Below, piece after piece: positions 43,302-49,946 of a stretch of 64,000 nt of DNA (positions are counted from its first letter, which is position 1; every line of letters starts with the position of its first letter). Location: the NCBI RefSeq assembly GCF_015690345.1, contig NZ_JADPUN010000145.1, positions 22,187-86,186 on the forward strand, in the 5' to 3' direction. Under the pieces are notes generated by a model. It saw only the letters and a program-made list of their open reading frames with translations. It was not told where the DNA came from and searched no databases. Origin of the DNA: Plantactinospora alkalitolerans. Its GTDB lineage: Bacteria; Actinomycetota; Actinomycetes; Mycobacteriales; Micromonosporaceae. A program made the position numbers and the translations under genes.

Positions 43302-44702
43302 GTGTTCCTCGACGGGCAACTGCTTCCCTCGACCGGGGACGACGTACCGGTGCGCGACCGGTGGACCGGGGCCGATCTCGGCCGGGTGCCCCGGGACGGC
43401 CCGGCCGAGGTGGACGCCGCGGTCAGCGCGGTCGCGGGTCGGCGGCGGTCGATGCCGATCGACGAGCGGGTGTCGGTGCTGACCGGGGCGGCGACCGCGT
43501 TGCAGGCGCGCGCCGAGGAGTTCTCCCAGCTCATCACGGCCGAGTCCGGCGTCTGCGTCCGGGAGACGGCCCGGGAGGTCAACCGGGCGGTGGCGAACCT
43601 GCGGGTCGCGGCGGCAGAGGCGGAGCGGCTGCGCGGCGAGTCCATTCCGGTCCCCGGGACGGCCCGGCTGGCTGTCACCGTGCCGGAACCGGTCGGCGTG
43701 GTCGCCGGGATCACCCCGTTCAACCGGCCGCTCAACCAGGTCGTGGTCAAGGCCGCCCCGGCGATCGCCGCCGGCTGCGCACTGGTGCTCAAGCCGTCCG
43801 AGCGGACCCCGCTGACCGCGCTCGCCTTCGCCGAGCTGCTCACCGGGGCCGGCTATCCGAAGGAGATGCTGGCGGTCCTCACCGGTGATCCGGCCGGCGT
43901 CGGCGGCGCGCTGGCCCGGCATCCGGGCGTCGACATGGTGACCTTCACCGGCAGCGTGTCGACCGGCCGGGCGGTCGCGGTCGCGGCGGCCGGAAAGAAG
44001 CTGCTGCTGGAACTGGGCGGCAACGATCCGCTGCTGGTACTGCCCGACGCCGACCTCGACCTCGCCGCCCGGCTGGCCGCCGACGGGGCGTACGCCACCG
44101 CCGGGCAGTCCTGCCGGGGCGTGAAACGGATCATCGTCTGGGCCGAGGTCGCGGACGAATTCGTCGAACGGCTCGTCGAGGCCAGCCGGACCAGGAGGTA
44201 CGGCGATCCGCGCCGGCCCGAGACCGAGGTCGGACCGCTGATCGACGAGGCGGCGGCGGAACTGGTGCAGCGGCGGGTGGAGTCGGCGGTCGCCGCCGGG
44301 GCGCGGCTGTGTCACGGGGGTGACCGGAACGGCGCACTCGTCGCGCCGACGGTCCTCGATCGGGTGCCACCCGGTGCCGAACTGGTCCGCGAGGAGACGT
44401 TCGGTCCGGTGGCGCCGGTGCTCCGGGTGGGGGGACTGGACGAGGCGGTCGAGGTCGCCAACGGCACGGCGTACGGCCTACAGGCGGGCGTGGTCACCAA
44501 TGACAGCGCCGCGTTCTGGCAGCTCGCCGCGCGACTGCGGGTGGGGGCGATCAACCTCCTGGAGGGGCCGCAGTTCGACTCGCCGCACATCCCGTTCGGC
44601 GGAGTGAAGGCGAGCGGACTCGGGCGGGAGGGCATCCGCTACGCGATCCGCGAGATGAGCACCACGAAGACGGTCACCGTGCCTTACGGCTGGCCGGTCT
44701 AA
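43302..44702 (+). CDS. NAD(P)-dependent aldehyde dehydrogenase (PhpJ-like)
   Basis: The 466-residue enzyme has the ALDH signatures GITPFNRPLNQVVVKAAPA, LKPSERTPLTA, TGSVSTGRA, general-base LELGGNDP and the catalytic Cys in AGQSCRGVKR. It resembles the phosphonoacetaldehyde/lactaldehyde dehydrogenase group, and phosphinothricin clusters carry an ALDH homologue (PhpJ). It could oxidise a P-containing aldehyde or work on a later intermediate. GTG 43302 starts four bases after the mutase stop, so it is co-transcribed with the early genes. The substrate is uncertain because the late steps differ from phosphinothricin. Confidence 0.8.
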   Translation: MFLDGQLLPSTGDDVPVRDRWTGADLGRVPRDGPAEVDAAVSAVAGRRRSMPIDERVSVLTGAATALQARAEEFSQLITAESGVCVRETAREVNRAVANLRVAAAEAERLRGESIPVPGTARLAVTVPEPVGVVAGITPFNRPLNQVVVKAAPAIAAGCALVLKPSERTPLTALAFAELLTGAGYPKEMLAVLTGDPAGVGGALARHPGVDMVTFTGSVSTGRAVAVAAAGKKLLLELGGNDPLLVLPDADLDLAARLAADGAYATAGQSCRGVKRIIVWAEVADEFVERLVEASRTRRYGDPRRPETEVGPLIDEAAAELVQRRVESAVAAGARLCHGGDRNGALVAPTVLDRVPPGAELVREETFGPVAPVLRVGGLDEAVEVANGTAYGLQAGVVTNDSAAFWQLAARLRVGAINLLEGPQFDSPHIPFGGVKASGLGREGIRYAIREMSTTKTVTVPYGWPV

Positions 44703-44726
44703 CAGCATCAACAGGGGAGGACGCAA

Positions 44727-45965
44727 GTGGACCTGTTCGAGAAGGTCATCAACAGTCCGGGCAGCCCGATCGCGCAGATGTCGCGGGACATCCACGGCAG
44801 GTACGCCTTTCCGAGGCTGACCGGCGAGATCGGCAGCCGGATGCGGTACGGCGACACGGACCAGCTCGTCTGGAGCCTGAACAACTATCTCGGGCTGGCC
44901 AACCACCCGGAGGTCCGGGCCGCCGACGCGCGGTTCACCGCCCGGTACGGCCTGGCGGCGCCGATGGGCTCGCGGATGATGTCCGGCGAGACCGAGGACC
45001 TGGAGATGCTGGAGTCGGAGCTGGCGGCGTACGCGGGCAAGCCCGACGCGCTGTTCCTGAACTTCGGCTACCAGGGGATGATCTCGTTGCTGGACTCGCT
45101 GCTCAGCCGGCGGGACTGGCTGGTCTACGACGCGGAGTGCCACGCCTGCATCATCGACGGCATCCGGCTGCACCGGGGCAAGGCAAAATCCTTCCCGCAC
45201 AACAACATCGAGCGACTCGAAGCGGTACTGACCCGGATCGAGGCGGAGCGCGGCGACGACGAGGCGGTGCTGGTCGTCACCGAGGGCGTCTTCGGGATGT
45301 CCGGCGTACAGGGGCGGCTGCGGGACATCGTCGCACTCAAGCAGCGGTTCAACTTCCGGCTCCTGGTCGACGACGCGCACGGCTTCGGGGTACTCGGTCC
45401 CGACGGTGGCGGGACCGGGGAGGAGCAGGGCTGCCAGGACGGCATCGACCTGTACTTCGGAACCTTCGCCAAGGCCGGTGCCAGCATCGGCGCCTTCGTC
45501 GCCTCGGACGCCGAGATCATCTGGCGGCTGCGGTACGGGATGCGGTCGCAGATCTTCTCCAAGGGACTGCCGTGGCCGGTCGTTGCCGGTAACCGGGTCC
45601 GGCTCGACATGATGCGCAACCGCCCCGAGCTGCGGCGCAAGTGCCTGGAGATCGCCGCGCACCTGCGGGAGGACCTGCGCGGGGTCGGGCTCGAGATCGG
45701 TGATCCGTCCAGTGCGGTGACCCCGGTGTTCCTCGGACTGGAGGCCGCGAAGACCGCCGTCTTCCTGGAGCGGCTCCGGCACCAGTACGGGATCTTCTGC
45801 TCTGCCGTCACCTATCCGGTGGTGCCTCCGGGGGTGGTCCAGCTCCGGCTGATCGCCACCGCCACGCACGAGCACAGCGACGTCACGTACACCGTGGACG
45901 CGCTGCGCCGGGTGTACGAGGAGGTGACCGGACGGAGCGAGATGGCGCTGTCCGCGCTCCGGTGA
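44727..45965 (+). CDS. Alpha-oxoamine synthase (AONS/KBL/SPT family)
   Basis: The 412-residue PLP enzyme resembles 8-amino-7-oxononanoate synthase and serine palmitoyltransferase: WSLNNYLGLANHPEV, GSRMMSGETEDLEMLE, LLVDDAHGFGVLGPDG and the Schiff-base lysine in FGTFAKAGASIGAF. These enzymes condense an amino acid with an acyl-CoA (or acyl-ACP), losing CO2. The start is GTG 44727 behind GGGGAGG, and it overlaps the aminotransferase by four bases. No biotin genes are near, so a pathway-specific C-C bond-forming role is likely, for example lengthening an amino acid derived from phosphinopyruvate. I know of no characterised phosphinate pathway with such an enzyme. Confidence 0.85.
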   Translation: MDLFEKVINSPGSPIAQMSRDIHGRYAFPRLTGEIGSRMRYGDTDQLVWSLNNYLGLANHPEVRAADARFTARYGLAAPMGSRMMSGETEDLEMLESELAAYAGKPDALFLNFGYQGMISLLDSLLSRRDWLVYDAECHACIIDGIRLHRGKAKSFPHNNIERLEAVLTRIEAERGDDEAVLVVTEGVFGMSGVQGRLRDIVALKQRFNFRLLVDDAHGFGVLGPDGGGTGEEQGCQDGIDLYFGTFAKAGASIGAFVASDAEIIWRLRYGMRSQIFSKGLPWPVVAGNRVRLDMMRNRPELRRKCLEIAAHLREDLRGVGLEIGDPSSAVTPVFLGLEAAKTAVFLERLRHQYGIFCSAVTYPVVPPGVVQLRLIATATHEHSDVTYTVDALRRVYEEVTGRSEMALSALR

Positions 45966-47422
45966 GCACCGACCTGGCCCGGAGCACCGAGCCGGCCGGC
46001 GGCACCGGACTGACGCGTCGACCGGGTAGCGCCCCGGCGGCGGAGATCCTGGCCCGGGCGTCGGCGATCGCCGCCGAGCCGATGCGACGGATCGCACCCG
46101 AGCGGCTGGAGGCGGAGCTGGCCGAGTTCCGGCGTCGTACGCCCGGTTCGGCGGCACTGTTCCAGCGGGCCCAGGGGGTGCTGGCCCGGGGGAGCGAGCA
46201 CGTGGATCCGCTCTCCTCGCCGTACCCGCTGTTCCTGGACCACGGCACCGGCGGCGTGGTCGTCGATGTCGACGGCAACCGGTACGTCGACTGCATCCTG
46301 GCCGGTGGCGCGCTCAGCCTGGGGCACAACCATCCCGGGCTCAACGCGGCGGTCGTCGACCTGCTTCGGGACCGCACCGGTTTCCACGGCCACCTCGACG
46401 AGTTCGAGGTGCTCGCCGCAGAACGGATCATCGAGGTCTTTCCGGCGGCCGAGGCGGTCCGGTTCGTGGGCTCCGGCGCCGAGGCCGACCTCGCGGCGGC
46501 CCGGATCGCGCGGGCGTACACCGGGCGACGGAAGATCATCAAGTTCCGGGGGCACTACCACGGCTGGGGAGACCAGTTCATGGTGGACCTGGAGGTGCCG
46601 GGGTCCGGCGACTTCATGGCCGGCGGGGTACCACCGGAGCACTACGCGCACACCGTGCTGGTGCACCCGCACCGGCTGGACGAGTTGGCGGCGGCGCTGG
46701 CCGCCGGTGACGTCGCGGCGGTGATCAGCGAACCGTTCGGCGGCGAGTCCGGCCTGGTGCCGTTCGCCGACGACTTCCACCAACAGGCCATCGCGCTGGC
46801 TCACCAGCACGGTGCGCTGTACGTGTTCGACGAGGTCGTCACCGGCACCCGGGCCGGAATCGGCGGCGCGCACGCGGTGCTGGGCATCCGCCCGGACCTG
46901 ATCACTCTCGGCAAGGGACTGATGAACGGCTACCCGTCCTGCGGGGCGGTCGCCGGGCGGCGGGAGATCATCGAGGCGGCCGGGACCGGACTGCCGGACG
47001 GACGGCCGTTCACCTACATCGGCGGCACCATGTCCGGCAACGTGCTGTCGGCGGCGGCCTGCTACCACACCCTCGGCGAACTGACCCGGCCCGGCGTTCT
47101 CGACGGTGCCATCGCGGTCACCGCCGACCTGGTGGTCCGGCTCAACGCGCTGTTCTCCGCCGGTGGCGTGCCGTTCTTCGCATACCACTTCGGCACGATC
47201 CTGCGGATCGAACTGACCGCGCCGCACGCGCTGCTCGTTGAGGCCGAGCGGCTGCCGGAGATCATCGCCCGTCGGGCGCTGCTCGCCGACTACATGATTC
47301 CGGTGGTCAACGCCGGGGTGCTGTCCCGGATGGGCCGGGACATGCTCTCCTGCGGGCACACCCGGGCCGACAGCGACCGGGTGGTGAACGCGTATGGCCG
47401 ACTCGTCGAACTCCTCGGCTGA
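45962..47422 (+). CDS. Class III aminotransferase (glutamate-1-semialdehyde aminomutase-like)
   Basis: The 486-residue PLP enzyme shows VDVDGNRYVDCILAGGALS, LGHNHPGLNAAV, FVGSGAEADLAAARIAR, FRGHYHGWGDQ, VFDEVVTGTRAG and the PLP lysine in ITLGKGLMNGYPS. It belongs to the HemL-like/omega-transaminase group. In the cluster it could aminate phosphinopyruvate to a phosphinoalanine-type amino acid or work on the oxoamine product. GTG 45962 overlaps the upstream stop by four bases. The first 65 residues are an extension without homology. It is not closely related to the aminotransferase at 17494. Confidence 0.85.
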   Translation: MSTDLARSTEPAGGTGLTRRPGSAPAAEILARASAIAAEPMRRIAPERLEAELAEFRRRTPGSAALFQRAQGVLARGSEHVDPLSSPYPLFLDHGTGGVVVDVDGNRYVDCILAGGALSLGHNHPGLNAAVVDLLRDRTGFHGHLDEFEVLAAERIIEVFPAAEAVRFVGSGAEADLAAARIARAYTGRRKIIKFRGHYHGWGDQFMVDLEVPGSGDFMAGGVPPEHYAHTVLVHPHRLDELAAALAAGDVAAVISEPFGGESGLVPFADDFHQQAIALAHQHGALYVFDEVVTGTRAGIGGAHAVLGIRPDLITLGKGLMNGYPSCGAVAGRREIIEAAGTGLPDGRPFTYIGGTMSGNVLSAAACYHTLGELTRPGVLDGAIAVTADLVVRLNALFSAGGVPFFAYHFGTILRIELTAPHALLVEAERLPEIIARRALLADYMIPVVNAGVLSRMGRDMLSCGHTRADSDRVVNAYGRLVELLG

Positions 47423-48287
47423 ACCGGTCTCCGGTGCTCCGGCCGAACCGGTCTCCGCGGCCTCGGGCGGGCCGTCGACCGGCGCCCGGCCGGCCGGGAC
47501 GGTCCTGGTCACCGGGGCAACCTCGGGGATCGGGCTCGCCGTCGCCCGGCTCTTCGTCGAGCGGGGGATGCGGGTGCTGGGCACCTCCCGGAATCCCGAC
47601 GACATCCCGTCGGCGGACCGGGTCCCCGGCGTGACCTACCTGGCCCTGGACCAGTCGGATCCGGCGAGCGTACAGGCGTGCGCGAAGGCGGCCGGTCCGG
47701 TCGACGTACTGGTGAACAACGCCGGGCACAGCCAGGGCGGCGCCCTGGAGGACCTGCCGGAGGAGCATCTGGAGCAGTTGTTCCGGATCAACGTGCTGGG
47801 ACCGGTCGCGCTGACCCGGGCGGTACTGCCGGCGATGCGGGCCGCCGGGCACGGCCGGCTGATCTTCGTGGGTTCCATGATGGCCGAGTTCCCGGTGCCG
47901 TTCCAGGGCAGTTACGCGGCCTCGAAACTGGCCCTGCGCGGCTTCGTCACGGCGCTGCGCACCGAGGTCCAGCCGTTCGGCATCCAGGCCACCCTGGTCC
48001 AGCCGGCCTACTTCCGGTCGGCCATCGACCGGCACCGCGCCTGGCACACGACGCCGGACTCGCCGTACCGGGACCGGTTGGGCGTGGTCAGCGCCCGGGT
48101 CCGGGCCCAGCACCAGAACGCGGCGGACCCGACGGAGGTGGCCGAGCGGATCTGGCGGCTGAGCCGGGCCGACCGGTTGCCGGTGGTGTCCATGATCGGC
48201 GGCAACGGCGGCACCCTGCGGTTCGTCCGGCGCTTCCTGCCGGACCGCGTCGCCGAGCGGCTGGTCGCCCGCCGGTACGGCCTCTGA
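47394..48287 (+). CDS. Short-chain dehydrogenase/reductase
   Basis: The 297-residue classical SDR has the cofactor motif TGATSGIGLAVARLF, VLVNNAGHSQGG, the catalytic Ser in FVGSMMAEFP and the YAASK pair. It would reduce a ketone or oxidise an alcohol; after an alpha-oxoamine synthase, reduction of the beta-keto group to an amino alcohol is the classic step, as 3-ketosphinganine reductase does. ATG 47394 lies 29 bases inside the end of the aminotransferase gene. The first 35 residues are a Ser/Ala/Glu-rich extension. Confidence 0.82.
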   Translation: MADSSNSSAEPVSGAPAEPVSAASGGPSTGARPAGTVLVTGATSGIGLAVARLFVERGMRVLGTSRNPDDIPSADRVPGVTYLALDQSDPASVQACAKAAGPVDVLVNNAGHSQGGALEDLPEEHLEQLFRINVLGPVALTRAVLPAMRAAGHGRLIFVGSMMAEFPVPFQGSYAASKLALRGFVTALRTEVQPFGIQATLVQPAYFRSAIDRHRAWHTTPDSPYRDRLGVVSARVRAQHQNAADPTEVAERIWRLSRADRLPVVSMIGGNGGTLRFVRRFLPDRVAERLVARRYGL

Positions 48288-48290
48288 ACC

Positions 48291-48361
48291 CTGCACATCC
48301 GCTACGAGAAGACCCGTGCACATCCCTGAGGAGAAAGACCGTGCACATCCCTGAGGAGAAA
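48291..48361 (+). repeat. Near-exact tandem repeats upstream of the amidohydrolase
   Basis: A 23-bp unit beginning CCGTGCACATCCCTGAGG occurs twice exactly (48314-48336 and 48339-48361, period 25). A degenerate third copy (CTGCACATCCGCTACGAGAAG) starts at 48291, right after the SDR stop. Each exact copy contains a GAGGAGA ribosome-binding-like word after a GTG codon. The last GTG opens a 14-codon frame that ends by overlapping the amidohydrolase ATG. Confidence 0.75.
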
Positions 48362-48381
48362 AAGCAGCTCGGAGGAGAACC

Positions 48382-49482
48382 ATGACCCAGACCCTGGACC
48401 GGTCCGCCGTACCGGACAGCACGCCCAGCGCACTGTCGGTGATCGACACGGACGTGCACGAGATGATCGGCAACCCGCTGGAGTTCCTCCAGTACGTCGA
48501 GGAGCCCTGGCGGGGGCGGATCCACCCGGACAACTGGATGGGCATCTCCATCCCGTACTCCTGGCCCACCACCGGCGGGCTCGCCCGACCGGACGCCCGA
48601 CCGTCCAACGGGTTCCGGGCCGGCTCCGACTACCAGTTGATGCGATCACAGCACCTCGACGCATTCAACATCAAGCACGCCGTACTGACCGGACTGCTCT
48701 ATCCGAGCGAGTTCAAGGTGCAGCCGGACTTCGCGGTCGGGCTCTCCCAGGCGTACAACCGGTGGCTCGTCAACGAGTGGCTGGCCAAGGATCCCCGCTT
48801 CCTCGGCTCGATCTGCGTGGCGGCGCAACGTCCGGACGACGCGGTGGCCGAGATCGAGAAGTGGGCCTCGCATCCCCAGATGGTGCAGGTCCTGCTTCCG
48901 GTGATCTCGCACGACACGATGGGCCGGGACTACTACCACCCGATCTACGAGGCGGCGGTCCGGAACAAGCTGGTGGTCGGCTTCCACCAGGGCGCGAACG
49001 TGGAGACCGCCGTCGGCCTGCCCACCTACTTCCTGGAGTGGCACACCGCGATCTCCCAGGCCTGGCAGTGCCAGCTCATCAGCCTGGTCGTCCACGGGGT
49101 CTTCGAGAAGTTCCCCGACCTGCGGGTGGTGATGATCGAGTCCAGTTGGACCTGGCTGCCGCACCTGATGTGGCGCTTCGACCACAACTACCGGAGTCTG
49201 CGCCGGGAGGTTCCGTGGGTGAAGCGGCTGCCCAGCGAGTACATCCGGGACCAGGTCAGGTTCACCACCCAGCCGATGGAGTTCGCGGAGAACCCCGATC
49301 ACCTGTACCAGATGTTTGAGATGGTGGGTAACGACGAGTTCCTGATGTTCTCGTCGGACTACCCGCACTGGGACTTCGACGCCCCGGACCGTTCGCTGCC
49401 GAGTTCCTTCCCACCCGACATCCGGCGGAAGGTGCTGCACGACAACGCGGCGAAATTCTACCAACTCGGGGAGGCGCGATGA
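48382..49482 (+). CDS. Amidohydrolase-2 family metal-dependent hydrolase or decarboxylase
   Basis: The 366-residue TIM-barrel protein belongs to Amidohydro_2 (ACMSD-like). The N-terminal metal motif is VIDTDVHEMIG, later metal or catalytic residues sit in VVGFHQGAN and SSDYPHWDFDA, and the C-terminus has the usual DNAAKFYQL. Members decarboxylate or hydrolyse small acids. It overlaps the Rieske gene by four bases, and such amidohydrolase-Rieske pairs occur elsewhere in actinobacteria without known function. The start is ATG 48382 behind GGAGGAGAACC. In this cluster it may decarboxylate or deprotect a phosphinate intermediate. Confidence 0.78.
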   Translation: MTQTLDRSAVPDSTPSALSVIDTDVHEMIGNPLEFLQYVEEPWRGRIHPDNWMGISIPYSWPTTGGLARPDARPSNGFRAGSDYQLMRSQHLDAFNIKHAVLTGLLYPSEFKVQPDFAVGLSQAYNRWLVNEWLAKDPRFLGSICVAAQRPDDAVAEIEKWASHPQMVQVLLPVISHDTMGRDYYHPIYEAAVRNKLVVGFHQGANVETAVGLPTYFLEWHTAISQAWQCQLISLVVHGVFEKFPDLRVVMIESSWTWLPHLMWRFDHNYRSLRREVPWVKRLPSEYIRDQVRFTTQPMEFAENPDHLYQMFEMVGNDEFLMFSSDYPHWDFDAPDRSLPSSFPPDIRRKVLHDNAAKFYQLGEAR

Positions 49483-49868
49483 GCACGACCGAGCAGACGT
49501 CGACCCGGCGTCGCCAACGCCACGTCGTGTGCGGAGTCGACGAACTGAAGCCCGGAACCACCCGGCTGCACGCGGTCGGGCACCGGCAGATCGTGGTCGG
49601 TCACGTACCCGGACACGGGTACGTGGCGCTGTCGAACTACTGCACGCACCAGGGTGGTCCGCTCTCGGCCGGCTCGTTCGAGGCGATGTGGACGGCGGAG
49701 AAGGTGGGGGAGCGGATCCAGGACCCGGATCGTTGGGTGCTGATCTGCCCGTACCACAACTTCGAGATCGACGCCGCCACCGGCTGCCCGGTGGCCCGGT
49801 TGGGTACCGCCCGTACCGCCACCTACCGGGTGGCGGTCGAAGCCGACGAGATCGTCGTCTACGTCTGA
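49479..49868 (+). CDS. Rieske [2Fe-2S] ferredoxin-like protein
   Basis: The 129-residue protein is a stand-alone Rieske domain. Box 1, NYCTHQGGPLS, gives Cys and His, and box 2, LICPYHNFEID, gives the second pair. The 40-residue spacing between the boxes is longer than usual. It has no oxygenase catalytic domain, so it probably passes electrons to a partner; the co-translated amidohydrolase is the obvious one, although that family is not normally redox-active. A partner elsewhere in the genome is possible. The ATG at 49479 overlaps the upstream stop. Confidence 0.85.
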   Translation: MSTTEQTSTRRRQRHVVCGVDELKPGTTRLHAVGHRQIVVGHVPGHGYVALSNYCTHQGGPLSAGSFEAMWTAEKVGERIQDPDRWVLICPYHNFEIDAATGCPVARLGTARTATYRVAVEADEIVVYV

Positions 49869-49946
49869 GTAGGTGACCACGTCCGGCCCGGCCGCCGACA
49901 GCCGGCAACCCGGGCCGGACGTGTTCCCGCAGGGAGGCAGTCCGAA

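Noticed and set aside
40790..43843. A long minus-strand open frame across phpH, phpG and the CPEP mutase
   Set aside because: The plus-strand genes carry clear catalytic motifs and ribosome binding sites; the antisense frame has low-complexity sequence and no domain.
44727..45965. Biotin biosynthesis (BioF) role for the oxoamine synthase
   Set aside because: No other biotin gene is present and the gene is overlapped into a phosphinate operon.
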